From Microcaldota archaeon (GTDB lineage: Archaea; Micrarchaeota; Micrarchaeia; Micrarchaeales; Micrarchaeaceae): 64,000 nucleotides of DNA. Shown here piece after piece: positions 10,125 to 20,173 of the stretch (its first letter is position 1; every line of letters begins with the position of its first letter). A model generated the notes under the pieces. The model saw only the letters and a list, made by a program, of their open reading frames with translations, was not told where the DNA came from and ran no database searches. Both the position numbers and the translations under genes were made by a program. The DNA is taken from NCBI GenBank assembly GCA_021817565.1, contig JAKAUP010000003.1:207026-271025 (forward strand), written 5' to 3'.

Positions 10125-10484
10125 ATGAAGGTTTACATAAACAAGCCGTTGTGCACCGGATGCCAGCACTGCAAGGATGTGTGCCCTGTGGCGGTATTCG
10201 AACTTAGAGACAGGTCTGACCCGGCAAACGTCAATGTGGACGGGGCTCCTGCAGAGATGGAATGGAAGCACGATATTGAGAAGAACGTACTCGCAAAGTG
10301 GAAGGACGTACAAGACGGCCACAATCACTTTGCGGAGAAGAACGATGGGACAAGCGGAGGCATATCGGTCGGGGTAAATGGGGAGGCGTGCATACTCTGC
10401 CAAGCGTGCTTGATACAGTGCGAAGGAGAATGCATACACATAATAGACGACAACGAAACAGAGTACAAATCGATATACAGCTGA
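10125..10484 (+). CDS. 2x[4Fe-4S] ferredoxin-like protein
   Basis: CTGCQHCKDVCPVAVFE and CILCQACLIQCEGEC cluster motifs. Confidence 0.82.
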   Translation: MKVYINKPLCTGCQHCKDVCPVAVFELRDRSDPANVNVDGAPAEMEWKHDIEKNVLAKWKDVQDGHNHFAEKNDGTSGGISVGVNGEACILCQACLIQCEGECIHIIDDNETEYKSIYS

Positions 10485-10568
10485 TTCTTTTTTTATCGGT
10501 GGGAATGAAATTCCCGCCATGGTATTTAAACAGTGCATGACTAATTTTTACTCCTAGAGTGTTTTCAG

Positions 10569-13277
10569 ATGATAGATAGGATAGAGCATGAGTTCGGGAT
10601 AGAAGAGAGCCTATCGGTGCTAAACGAGTATGTGAGAAAATGGTTCACAGAGAATTTCAACGAGCTTACGCCTCCGCAAAGATACGCGTTCAAGTTGATA
10701 GCAGAGAGGAAGAATGTGCTGATCGCGAGTCCGACAGGCACAGGGAAGACAATGTCCGGCTTTTTATCCATACTCAGCGCACTGTTTGACAAGGCACTGG
10801 AGGGAAAGCTTGAAGAGAAGATATACTGCATATATGTATCGCCGTTGAGGTCGCTCAACAACGACGTATACAAGAACCTGACTAGGCCGCTCGAGGGCAT
10901 ATACTCGCTGATACGCGAGAGCAAAGGAAAGGAGATAATAACCGACAACATAAGAAATGTGACCATAGGAGTAAGGACAGGCGATACCACACAGCAGGAA
11001 AGGAGAAAGATGTTGTCGAAACCGCCGAATATACTTGTAACAACTCCGGAAAGCCTCGCGATACTGATCAGCTCCTCGAGATTCGTTGAGAACATGAAAA
11101 GCGTGGAGTACATCGTTGTGGATGAGATACACGAATTGGCGAACAATAAGCGCGGCGCGCACCTATCGCTATCGATAGAGCGGCTGCAGGAGATATCGGA
11201 GAAGAAGTTCGTGAGGGTGGGATTGGGAGCGACACTGCATCCGATAGAGGAGGCGGCACGCTACCTTGTCGGGATGGAGGGCGAAAAACCAAGACAGTGC
11301 ACGGTTGTAGACACTTCTGCGGTAAAGAAGATGGATGTGATAACGATAAGCCCCGTAGAGGATATGATTTACACAAAGGAGGGAAAAATAGAGGATGAGA
11401 TATACAAGGAGATAGACAGGATAGTCAGCGCGTCGTCTACAACCCTCATCTTTACAAACACGAGGAGCGGGACGGAGAGGGTCGTGTTCAACATGAAAAA
11501 AAGGCTCAAATACAAGCAGGAAGAGATAGCTGCGCACCACAGCTCTCTCTCGAGGGAATCGAGGCTTGAGGTGGAAGGGCTGCTAAAACAGGGCGCGCTC
11601 AAATGCGTGGTCTCTTCGACAAGCCTTGAGCTGGGGGTAGATATAGGAACGATAGACAACGTAATACAGCTGGGGTCGCCGAAGAGCGTATCGAGAGCGA
11701 TACAGAGGATAGGTAGGGCAGGGCATACCTACAACGCAATAGCAAGGGGAGAGGTGATAGTGCTGAACAGGGATGATATGATCGAGTGCTCCGTTATGCT
11801 TGATGCAGCGCTTAAGAAACATCTCGACTCTTTCTCGGTTCCGCGGAACCCATTGGACGTGTTGGCGCAGCACATTGTGGGGATGGCGATAGACAGGAAA
11901 TGGGAGATAAAGGAGGCGTATAACGTGGTAAGACGCGCATATCCTTTCTCCACATTGCAGATGGAGGATTTTCTTTCAGTAATAGATTACCTTGCAGGGA
12001 ACTATGTTGGATTAGAGAGCAGGAGAGTGTATGGGAAGATATGGTACGACAAGGATACCGGGATTATAGGGAAGAGAGGGATGTTCATACGCCCGATATA
12101 CATGCTCAACGTCGGCACGATACCGGATGAGGTATCGATAGGGGTGTTTGAATCCTCCACAAAAAAGTGGGTTGGAAACATCGAGGAGGAGTTCCTTTCG
12201 AGGCTTGAAAATGGGGACATATTCGCGTTGGGGGGCAAGCTGTACATGTTTGAGAAGGCTGCAGGCACAAAATGCTATGTGAGCCAGGCGCACAGCAATA
12301 CGCCCACAATTCCTCCGTGGTTCTCTGAACAGCTCCCGCTGAGCTATGAGCTTGCCCGGCTCGTAGGAAAGTTCAGAGGGGATATCTCTTCGGCGCTTGA
12401 AAATATGGAGGAGGATGAGGCGAAGAAGGTGGTCTCTTCAAAGGGCAAGCCGAAGATACCGGAGGATGCGCAGCGCATACTGGACGGCATGCCGATAAAT
12501 GATTATGCGAGGACGGCCATATCAAAGTATATTACGGAACAGCTACTATTCGCCGGAATTGTCCCTACAGATAAGATGATATTGGTTGAATACACCTATG
12601 ACCAGAAATCAGAGAAGGACATACTAGTGTTCCATTCGATATTTGGGAGGAGGATAAATGACACGCTTTCTAGGCTGATTGCCATAAACTTGGGTGTGAT
12701 TCTGGGGCAGGACATCTCGATAGCCATAAATGACAACGGATTCGTGGTATCGCCGGACGAGCCTGTAGAGATAAACGAGGAAACGATAGAGACGCTGATG
12801 CGCAAGATAACCAATTCTGACATAGAGGCGGTGCTTAGGGGAAACATAAGGAATAGCGAGATGATGAGAAGGAGGTTCAGGCATGTTGCATCGAGAAGCT
12901 TCATGATATTAAGGAATTATAAGGGAAGAAGGATGCCGGTAAACAGGCAGCAGATAAGCGCGAGGCTGCTCATGAAGGCGGCTGAGGAGATAGATCCGGA
13001 TTTCCCGATATTAAAGGAAACATACAGGGAGATTTTCGAAGAGGTAATGGACATAGGGAGGACAAGAGAGCTTGTCGCGAGGATAGCTGATGGCTCTGTT
13101 TCGTACAAGTTTGTGGAAACGGTCTCACCGTCCCCGTTTTCCCATACGATACTTACATTTGGACACGCAGACGTTGTGCTGATGAAGGACAGGAATGATT
13201 ACCTTAGGTATCTCCATGGGCTTGTGCTCGACAGGATAGGGATAAAAAAGGGGAGAAAACACAGGGTAAAGAAATGA
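10569..13277 (+). CDS. Lhr-type ATP-dependent DNA/RNA helicase (SF2)
   Basis: ASPTGTGKTMSGFLSIL Walker A, VDEIHEL (DEIH), GLGATLHP, SSTSLELGVDIGTIDNVIQLGSPKSVSRAIQRIGRAGH. Confidence 0.9.
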   Translation: MIDRIEHEFGIEESLSVLNEYVRKWFTENFNELTPPQRYAFKLIAERKNVLIASPTGTGKTMSGFLSILSALFDKALEGKLEEKIYCIYVSPLRSLNNDVYKNLTRPLEGIYSLIRESKGKEIITDNIRNVTIGVRTGDTTQQERRKMLSKPPNILVTTPESLAILISSSRFVENMKSVEYIVVDEIHELANNKRGAHLSLSIERLQEISEKKFVRVGLGATLHPIEEAARYLVGMEGEKPRQCTVVDTSAVKKMDVITISPVEDMIYTKEGKIEDEIYKEIDRIVSASSTTLIFTNTRSGTERVVFNMKKRLKYKQEEIAAHHSSLSRESRLEVEGLLKQGALKCVVSSTSLELGVDIGTIDNVIQLGSPKSVSRAIQRIGRAGHTYNAIARGEVIVLNRDDMIECSVMLDAALKKHLDSFSVPRNPLDVLAQHIVGMAIDRKWEIKEAYNVVRRAYPFSTLQMEDFLSVIDYLAGNYVGLESRRVYGKIWYDKDTGIIGKRGMFIRPIYMLNVGTIPDEVSIGVFESSTKKWVGNIEEEFLSRLENGDIFALGGKLYMFEKAAGTKCYVSQAHSNTPTIPPWFSEQLPLSYELARLVGKFRGDISSALENMEEDEAKKVVSSKGKPKIPEDAQRILDGMPINDYARTAISKYITEQLLFAGIVPTDKMILVEYTYDQKSEKDILVFHSIFGRRINDTLSRLIAINLGVILGQDISIAINDNGFVVSPDEPVEINEETIETLMRKITNSDIEAVLRGNIRNSEMMRRRFRHVASRSFMILRNYKGRRMPVNRQQISARLLMKAAEEIDPDFPILKETYREIFEEVMDIGRTRELVARIADGSVSYKFVETVSPSPFSHTILTFGHADVVLMKDRNDYLRYLHGLVLDRIGIKKGRKHRVKK

Positions 13278-14029
13278 TGCTTGGGAAAGATGTTGAGCTG
13301 ATAGATGGAGAACCGATTGCTTACATACGCAGCATATGCGCGCTGGTGCTCTCTGATATGCACTTGGGCTTTGAGTCGTACAATGCGGGAAAGGGCATAT
13401 TGGTTCCGAAAGTCAATCTCCGGTCGATAAAGAAGATTGTAGAAAAGGCGCTTGAAGGCAGAAGCGTATCCAAGATAATAATAACCGGTGACATAAAGAA
13501 CGACTTTTCGACGGTTGAAATCGAAGAGATAAAGGAGATAGAGGAGTTTGCGGCATTTGCCGAATCGAAAGGTCTGGAAGTTGTGCTGGTAAAGGGAAAC
13601 CACGACAACTTCATAGACAAGTACAAGAATAGGCTTGGGATAAAGATACACGGAAGGTCATTCCAGGAAGGGGGATACCTGTTCTTCCACGGCGATACTG
13701 TGCCGGCAATAAGAAAGGGGCTGAAGATGATGGTGATGGGACACGAGCATCCTGCGATATCCATAATCAGCGGGAGCGGTAGGAAAGAGTCGGTAAGGTG
13801 TTTTCTTGAGGGAAGATATAAGGGAGTAAAACTTCTGGTTATGCCTGCGGCAAGCTATTTTGCCGGATTAAGTTCTGTGACCTACGGCGAGATGCTATCC
13901 CCGGTATTCCGGAAGGTTGATGTTGGAAATATGAGGGCAATCGCGTTTGGGTATGGGAGAACGATTGATTTTGGAAAGGTGAGCATGCTTAGACTTGCAG
14001 CCCGCCGAGCCAAGGAAGAGCGACTATGA
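13274..14029 (+). CDS. Calcineurin-like metallophosphoesterase, coupled to the Lhr helicase gene
   Basis: LSDMHLGFE, ITGDIKND, KGNHD, FFHGDTVP, MGHEHPAI motifs; 4-bp overlap with lhr. Confidence 0.88.
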   Translation: MMLGKDVELIDGEPIAYIRSICALVLSDMHLGFESYNAGKGILVPKVNLRSIKKIVEKALEGRSVSKIIITGDIKNDFSTVEIEEIKEIEEFAAFAESKGLEVVLVKGNHDNFIDKYKNRLGIKIHGRSFQEGGYLFFHGDTVPAIRKGLKMMVMGHEHPAISIISGSGRKESVRCFLEGRYKGVKLLVMPAASYFAGLSSVTYGEMLSPVFRKVDVGNMRAIAFGYGRTIDFGKVSMLRLAARRAKEERL

Positions 14030-15470
14030 CAAGAGTTACGAGCACGAATGCGGCAAGCGCCTTTATGATCCATGTGCGTTTCCTTATGTTGTTCTTGTAT
14101 ATTCTCCAACCGTCAAGCATCGGGAGCGGAAGCAGGTTTATTACCCCGATGAGAAAGTTAAGCATCATAGTTATTGCGAATACCCCATAAAGGAAATATA
14201 CTGCCCTTTTTAATGGGGTGTTGAGCACTGGCTCCTGGGAAAGCTCGACGCCAATTATTCCGCGGGTAGTGCCATTCTCGCTCTGCGCAACTAGCGAGTA
14301 GTTCCCCTTGTTTGTGGATATGCTAACAGTCTTTCCAGGAAGGTCTGATGCGCTTGCCGTAGTAAGGCTTGCGGTGTCTGTGATCTTATATCCATTCCAT
14401 GAAATGATCTGGCTGCCCGGTGCAATGATCCCGTTTGCCGGATATCCGGGCATTGTTGATGCAACAAACATCCTCATTATGTTGTTGTTCACATAAGGGA
14501 GCACTGCAATCAGAAGCGCAAAGAATATGAACATGGCGATGAAGTTTGCGGAAACGCCCGCAGAGTATATCCTGTTTTGCGCCTCCCTGTCGAGTTTCTC
14601 AACCTTTTTCTCGTCGGGCTCGACAAACGCGCCTATTGGTATCACCCCAAAAACCAGAAGGCCGACCTTCTTTATCTTGGTTTTTACCATTGCTGCGAGT
14701 ACGCCGTGCGACGCCTCGTGTATGACTATTATTATCACAAAGGCTATGATCCCGGATATCAGCGGGATTGTTATTCCGGGTATTACAGGGAGCACTCCGG
14801 GTACCTCGTTTGAGAGCGGTGCGAGCGTAGGAGTGCCTGCGAGCGTTTTGCTTATTACCACTGCAAGCAACTCAAGCACTCCGAGTGCGCTTAGTCCAAG
14901 CGCATAGAAGAGGTAGCCGGTAAAGCCGAATATGACGACTGTTCCAACTATGAGCGCGAGGTATGGGAGGGCGGATATGGTAAGGTTTGAGAGCGGCGAG
15001 ACAGAGCTCGCATATCCTATTGCCTGGATGGACGATACCTGGATAAACTCAAGGCCGTATGAGGTATATGGAAGGACGAAGAGCACTGTTATTATTGCTG
15101 TTGCGACCCCGAAAAGGTACAGCCAGCTCCTTCTCTTCTTTATTATGAGATATGAGAAAACCCCGAACCCGAGTATTATTCCCCAATCAGCCATGCCTTT
15201 CCAGAAATTCTTGTGGCTTTTTGAGAGCGAGTTTATCACGTTTATACCATGCTTGCTCCCTAGCAGGTACATCCCATAGCTCCCTTCGGTGCCTATGGCG
15301 CGCCTTATGGCACCGCCCACGAACCCGAGCGAAAGAAGCGCAAGCACAACCCTGTATATTATCCCAACGCCATTGTCTACGTAGATTAGGTAAAGGAATA
15401 TGAATTCGGTTATCGCGAGTGCAGCCGCTATTGTCTTCGCAGGTTTCTTACTAATCGGAAGCTTCTTCAT
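13989..15470 (-). CDS. Site-2-protease-like M50 membrane metalloprotease with PDZ-like segment
   Basis: IIVIHEASHGVLAAMVKTKIKKVGLLVFGVIPIGAFVEPDE (HExxH), NLLPLPMLDGWRI; multi-TM. Confidence 0.85.
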   Translation of the reverse strand: MKKLPISKKPAKTIAAALAITEFIFLYLIYVDNGVGIIYRVVLALLSLGFVGGAIRRAIGTEGSYGMYLLGSKHGINVINSLSKSHKNFWKGMADWGIILGFGVFSYLIIKKRRSWLYLFGVATAIITVLFVLPYTSYGLEFIQVSSIQAIGYASSVSPLSNLTISALPYLALIVGTVVIFGFTGYLFYALGLSALGVLELLAVVISKTLAGTPTLAPLSNEVPGVLPVIPGITIPLISGIIAFVIIIVIHEASHGVLAAMVKTKIKKVGLLVFGVIPIGAFVEPDEKKVEKLDREAQNRIYSAGVSANFIAMFIFFALLIAVLPYVNNNIMRMFVASTMPGYPANGIIAPGSQIISWNGYKITDTASLTTASASDLPGKTVSISTNKGNYSLVAQSENGTTRGIIGVELSQEPVLNTPLKRAVYFLYGVFAITMMLNFLIGVINLLPLPMLDGWRIYKNNIRKRTWIIKALAAFVLVTLVIVALPWLGGLQV

Positions 15471-15556
15471 CAGAACCAGTGTCCACTCTTTCTTTCTTAT
15501 TAGTTTTGGGATAACGGATTTATAAGCTTTTAGTGAGTATAAGTGATGGTGTTTGC

Positions 15557-15736
15557 ATGAGGAAAGGAAAAGGAGCAGAGAGCACGGTTGCAATGCTGAT
15601 GGGTATAGTGATACTGCTTGCAGACTTATATTGGATAGCAACGAGCTATTTCAGCGCGCTTTGGGTTGCGTTAGGCGTAATAATAATGGTTGCGGATCTT
15701 GTGTGGCTTGCAATTGACTATAGGCTATCAAGATAG
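15557..15736 (+). CDS. Small two-helix membrane protein
   Basis: MRKGKGAESTVAMLMGIVILLADLYWIATSYFSALWVALGVIIMVADLVWLAIDYRLSR. Confidence 0.55.
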   Translation: MRKGKGAESTVAMLMGIVILLADLYWIATSYFSALWVALGVIIMVADLVWLAIDYRLSR

Positions 15737-15752
15737 ATCCATAAGTGATGGC

Positions 15753-16136
15753 ATGGAGGAATGCGAACTGTGCGGAAGAGAGATGGGTATAGTGCACGTA
15801 GTAAGCATTGAGGGCGCGGAACTTAGGGTATGCGCGAAATGCTCTGCGGAGAAGAAGATACTTTACAAGGAGGACCCTTCGCAGAAGGCGCTCGGGGAGA
15901 AGAGATGGGTTGCTCCCCAAAAGGGGAAGAAGGACGTGGAGCTGGTTGCAGATTATGGGGAAATGATAAGGAAGAAGAGGGAGAGCCTCAACATACCCCT
16001 CAAGGTTTTGGCTGAGATGATAAACGAGAAGGAGCACTTCCTGGCAAGAGTTGAGAGCCAAAAAACGACGCCGCCGGACGAGCTTGTAAATAAGTTGGAG
16101 CGTGCCCTCAAGATAAGCATAAGGGAAGAGGAGTAG
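15753..16136 (+). CDS. mbf1: Multiprotein bridging factor 1 (zinc ribbon + HTH)
   Basis: MEECELCGREM...CAKC, then MIRKKRESLNIPLKVLAEMINEKEHFLARVE cro-type HTH. Confidence 0.88.
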   Translation: MEECELCGREMGIVHVVSIEGAELRVCAKCSAEKKILYKEDPSQKALGEKRWVAPQKGKKDVELVADYGEMIRKKRESLNIPLKVLAEMINEKEHFLARVESQKTTPPDELVNKLERALKISIREEE

Positions 16137-16145
16137 CGTGTTCTG

Positions 16146-17195
16146 ATGGCGGTAGATCTGAGCAAGCTGGCGCTTAGGAATAAGATGGAGATAGGAGAGT
16201 TGAACGGGAAGCGTGTAGCAATAGACGCGTACAATGTGCTGTACCAGTTCATATCAATAATAAGGCAGCCGGACGGAACGCCGCTTCACGATTCGAACGG
16301 CGAAGTTACGAGCCATCTCTCAGGCATATTCTACCGCACAATAGAGATGGTAGAAAAAGGGATAGAGCCGATATACGTTTTCGACGGGATACCTTCCAAG
16401 TTGAAGGAGCGCACAATAAGCGCAAGGATAAAGAGAAGAGAGGAGGCGTACTCTGAATGGCAGAAGGCGAAGGAAAGCGGCAGGATTGAGGAGGCAAGAA
16501 GCTATGCGGAACAGAGCGCAAGAGTCGACAGGAAGATCGTTGAAAGCTCGAAGGAGTTGCTTAATCTCATGGGTATACCGCACATAAATGCGCCGAGCGA
16601 AGGGGAGGCACAGGCGAGTGTGATGTGCAGGGATGGGCTTGTGTATGCTGCCGCAAGCCAGGATTATGATACGCTCCTTTTCGGTGCGAGCGTCGTAATA
16701 AGGAACCTCACGCTTTCCGGAAGAAGGAAACTTCCGAAAAAGAACGTGTATGTCGACGTATTCCCAGAAAGGGTGGATCTTGAAGAGACGTTAAAAGGCC
16801 TGGGGATAAACAGGAAACAGCTCATATGGGTAGGCATAATGCTTGGGACTGATTTCAATTCCGGAGTAAAGGGAATAGGGCCGAAGACTGCACTCAAGAT
16901 AGTAAGGGGCATTGAATCTATAGACGAGCTCGAGTCGGTGCTCAAGAAAAGGGGTGCGGAATTTGAGTCCGACCCTAGAGAGGTAGAACAGCTTTTCTTA
17001 AATCCCGAGGTAAAGAAGATGGATAAAAAAGAATTGGATAGCGTTCTTGCAACAAGCGTCGATATAAAAGGGTTGGTAGATTTTATGTGCGCGAAACACG
17101 ATTTCTCTGAGGATCGGATTAAAAAGTTTGCTGAGCGACTTGGAGAGAGGGATGTAATAAAAAGACAGAAGGGAATAGATGCATGGATGGGTTGA
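16146..17195 (+). CDS. fen1: Flap endonuclease 1
   Basis: VAIDAYNVLYQFISIIRQPDGTPL, YVFDG, GEAQASVM, QDYDTLLFGA, GVKGIGPKTAL. Confidence 0.95.
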   Translation: MAVDLSKLALRNKMEIGELNGKRVAIDAYNVLYQFISIIRQPDGTPLHDSNGEVTSHLSGIFYRTIEMVEKGIEPIYVFDGIPSKLKERTISARIKRREEAYSEWQKAKESGRIEEARSYAEQSARVDRKIVESSKELLNLMGIPHINAPSEGEAQASVMCRDGLVYAAASQDYDTLLFGASVVIRNLTLSGRRKLPKKNVYVDVFPERVDLEETLKGLGINRKQLIWVGIMLGTDFNSGVKGIGPKTALKIVRGIESIDELESVLKKRGAEFESDPREVEQLFLNPEVKKMDKKELDSVLATSVDIKGLVDFMCAKHDFSEDRIKKFAERLGERDVIKRQKGIDAWMG

Positions 17196-17199
17196 CCTG

Positions 17200-18249
17200 A
17201 TGCCCCTTTTTATGCTTCTTGATATGGATTACTTCTTTGCGGCGTGCGAGGAGGCAAGGAGGCCTGAGTTGAAGGGGAAGCCATTTGTTGTGGGAACATC
17301 CCCTGAAAAGGATAAGCTGCATGGAGTTGTCCAAACCTCAAACTATGTGGCAAGGCAGTTCGGGATAAAGAGCGGAATGGCCGTCTCAAAGGCGGTTGCA
17401 CTATGCCCGGATCTCAAATATTCGGAGTCGCACGAGGATTATTACGAAGAGATGTCGAAAAGAGTAATGGATATAGTAAGGAAGTATGGTTTCCCGATGG
17501 AGATAATGAGCATTGACGAGTGCGCACTGAGGTTGGGGGAGATGGGAATGGAGGCAGCGATGCGGCTTAGCACAGAAATTAAAGAGAAGATAAGGAATGA
17601 AACATTGCTCACTTGCACCATAGGCATATCCTCATCGAAGATTTATGCGAAGATGGTGTGCGACTCTGCAAAGCCGGATGGTTTGCAAGGGGTTGAAGGG
17701 AGTGGCATAGTAAGTTTTATCAGAAGCAAGGAGGTCTCGAAGATACCAGGGATAGGGCCTAAAGCAGAGGAGGAACTTAGAAGGATTGGTATAAGCAAGA
17801 TAGAGGATGCAATAGGAAAGAGCCCGATGCTGCTTATGGATAGGTTGGGGTCGCTTGGCACTTTCTTATACCGTGTGGCAAACGGATTGGATGAGTCAGA
17901 TGTTGAAGAGAATTACCAGATGCTATCTATAGGGAGGGAAACTACCCTCGCTTATCCACCCACAAAGGAATCAATAATGGAGGCAATGGAAAGGCTGACT
18001 GATCAGACGATATCGGAAGTATTGAAGAAGAAAATGATGTTCAGGGGTGTATCTGTCAAGGTTAGGTACACCGACTTCACCGAAAAGATAAGGAGCACCA
18101 GCATAAAAAACTACACGGATTCAAAGGAGTTGCTCGCAAAGAAAGCGCTTACTCTTATTGAAGGGCTTTTGGATGCCAAGCCGGTGAGAAAGATAGGGGT
18201 AAGGGTGTATATGTTATCGGAAGCGTCAGGGCAAAGCACCCTATTCTGA
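17200..18249 (+). CDS. dinB: DNA polymerase IV (Y-family)
   Basis: DMDYFFAACEEARRPELKGKPFVVG, SIDECAL, KIPGIGPKAEEELRRIG. Confidence 0.93.
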   Translation: MPLFMLLDMDYFFAACEEARRPELKGKPFVVGTSPEKDKLHGVVQTSNYVARQFGIKSGMAVSKAVALCPDLKYSESHEDYYEEMSKRVMDIVRKYGFPMEIMSIDECALRLGEMGMEAAMRLSTEIKEKIRNETLLTCTIGISSSKIYAKMVCDSAKPDGLQGVEGSGIVSFIRSKEVSKIPGIGPKAEEELRRIGISKIEDAIGKSPMLLMDRLGSLGTFLYRVANGLDESDVEENYQMLSIGRETTLAYPPTKESIMEAMERLTDQTISEVLKKKMMFRGVSVKVRYTDFTEKIRSTSIKNYTDSKELLAKKALTLIEGLLDAKPVRKIGVRVYMLSEASGQSTLF

Positions 18250-19164
18250 ACCCTCGTTCTGCAAGTATTCCCTTACTTTCAGTGCGCACATTGTGCCGGT
18301 GCCTGCGGCAGTAACTGCCTGCCTGTATATGGCATCAGCCATGTCTCCGCCTATAAACACTCCAGGCACGTCTGTTTCGACCAAATTCCGAACGACGGCG
18401 TATCCTTTTTCATCTAGTTTAAGCTTCCCCTTTAATATTTCGGTGTTGGGTTTATGGCCTATTGCAACAAAGATGCCATCGGTTTTGATTTCGATCAGTG
18501 CACCTTCCCTGTTTTTTATGCGCACGCCGCTTACCTTTGAATTGCCCAGGACCTCTTCGACTGTCGAATTCCAAAGAACCTTTATCTTGGAATTGGATAA
18601 AACCCTTTCCTGCATTATCTTGCTTGCGCGGAAAGCGTCCCTTCTGTGTATAATTGTAACAGAGTTTGCAAACTTTGTAAGAAATAGCGAGTCTTCCATC
18701 GCCGTGTCTCCACCACCAACAACAACCACATCTTTACCCTTGAAAAATGGGGCGTCGCAGGTCGCGCAGCTGCTTACGCCCTTACCTATAAACTTTTTCT
18801 CGGATTCAATCCCAAGCCACATAGAGTCTGCGCCTGTTGCAAGGATTAAGCTCTTAGTTTCGTGCAGCTGCCCGTTTCCGGTGTAAACTTTGAACGGCTT
18901 GGAACCTAAATCTAGGTTTGTTACCGCATCATGTAAAAAGCGGGCTCCGTGTTTCTCTGCCTGCTTTCTCATCAGGTCTATGAGCTCGGGTCCATCAATC
19001 CCATCCGGAAATCCAGGGTAGTTCTCGACCTTCGTTGTAAGAAGAAGCTGCCCGCCCTCGTTAATCCCAGCTATCACAAGCGGAGAGAACCCCTCCCTGG
19101 CGGTGTATAATGCTGCGCTAAGGCCGGCAGGGCCGGATCCGATTATTATGGTATTCTCTATCAT
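18241..19164 (-). CDS. trxB: Thioredoxin reductase
   Basis: IIGSGPAGLSAALYTAREG, CATCDAPFFKGKDVVVVGGGDTAMED, GVFIGGDMAD. Confidence 0.93.
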   Translation of the reverse strand: MIENTIIIGSGPAGLSAALYTAREGFSPLVIAGINEGGQLLLTTKVENYPGFPDGIDGPELIDLMRKQAEKHGARFLHDAVTNLDLGSKPFKVYTGNGQLHETKSLILATGADSMWLGIESEKKFIGKGVSSCATCDAPFFKGKDVVVVGGGDTAMEDSLFLTKFANSVTIIHRRDAFRASKIMQERVLSNSKIKVLWNSTVEEVLGNSKVSGVRIKNREGALIEIKTDGIFVAIGHKPNTEILKGKLKLDEKGYAVVRNLVETDVPGVFIGGDMADAIYRQAVTAAGTGTMCALKVREYLQNEGSE

Positions 19165-19231
19165 AAAGACACGTATAAATACCGGTTTAAGAATATAAAT
19201 ATTTGTCTGACATTGTTATTGGGCGATCTCT

Positions 19232-20164
19232 GTGCTTAGGGTAGGCGATTATAAGATATCATTGGACGTAAAGGAGGAAGGCTCCAATGTAGATTTTATA
19301 TCGCATGCGCATTCAGACCACATAAGCGCGGCGAGGTCCTCAAAAAATATCTTGGCAAGCAATGAGACAGTAGAACTGATGAAAATAGCTTATAATATAG
19401 ACACTGACGTTAGAAGAATAGATATGCCAAACAGTATGCGGATAATAGATTCGGGACATATGCTTGGAGCCAAGCAGTTAGTTATAGAAACCGATGGGGA
19501 GAAGGTCGTGTACACGGGAGATTTCCAGCTTGAGCGATCTTTGGCTGCGCCGAAGATAGAGATAGAGAACGCAGATACGCTGATAATGGATTCGACTTAT
19601 CCTTACGGCGATTTGGCCTTCGGGAACAAGTATGAAGAGGAGTTGAAGATGCAGAGATGGACAAACATGAGTTATGGAAATGGGATTGTGCTGTTTGGCG
19701 CATATGTGATGGGAAAGGCGCAGGAGATAATAAGGATACTAAACGATGTCGGCATTGTGCCTGTTGTTAATAGAAAGATAGCGGCGATTTCCAACATGTA
19801 CAAGAGGTGCGGGATTGGATTGGAATATCTCTCGATGTATGAGAATGTTGATGAATGTGAGGAGGCGCTTAGACACAACTTTGTTGGAATAACGGATAAT
19901 AACTCCCTGAAAAGAATACCAAACAAACTTTCTGAGGTGCACGAAAAGAGGGTTTATACGGCAGTTGCGACGGGGTTTTCGAGGATGTTCAGCTTCAATA
20001 CGGATGCGCAGTTCTGCATAAGCGACCATGCCGACCTAAAGCAGAGCATGGAATATATAGAGGCATCTGGAGCAAAGAAGATTTTGACTTATGGAAATGG
20101 AAAGGAGAGGTTTGCAAAGGAAATAGCGAGAAATGGTTTAAAAGCATACCCGTTTATAGAGTAG
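19232..20164 (+). CDS. MBL-fold exonuclease (RNA-processing/CPSF-like), GTG start
   Basis: FISHAHSDHISA, YTGDFQLE, ISDHADLKQSMEYIEASGAKKILTYGN. Confidence 0.82.
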   Translation: MLRVGDYKISLDVKEEGSNVDFISHAHSDHISAARSSKNILASNETVELMKIAYNIDTDVRRIDMPNSMRIIDSGHMLGAKQLVIETDGEKVVYTGDFQLERSLAAPKIEIENADTLIMDSTYPYGDLAFGNKYEEELKMQRWTNMSYGNGIVLFGAYVMGKAQEIIRILNDVGIVPVVNRKIAAISNMYKRCGIGLEYLSMYENVDECEEALRHNFVGITDNNSLKRIPNKLSEVHEKRVYTAVATGFSRMFSFNTDAQFCISDHADLKQSMEYIEASGAKKILTYGNGKERFAKEIARNGLKAYPFIE

Positions 20165-20173
20165 GGGGATGGT

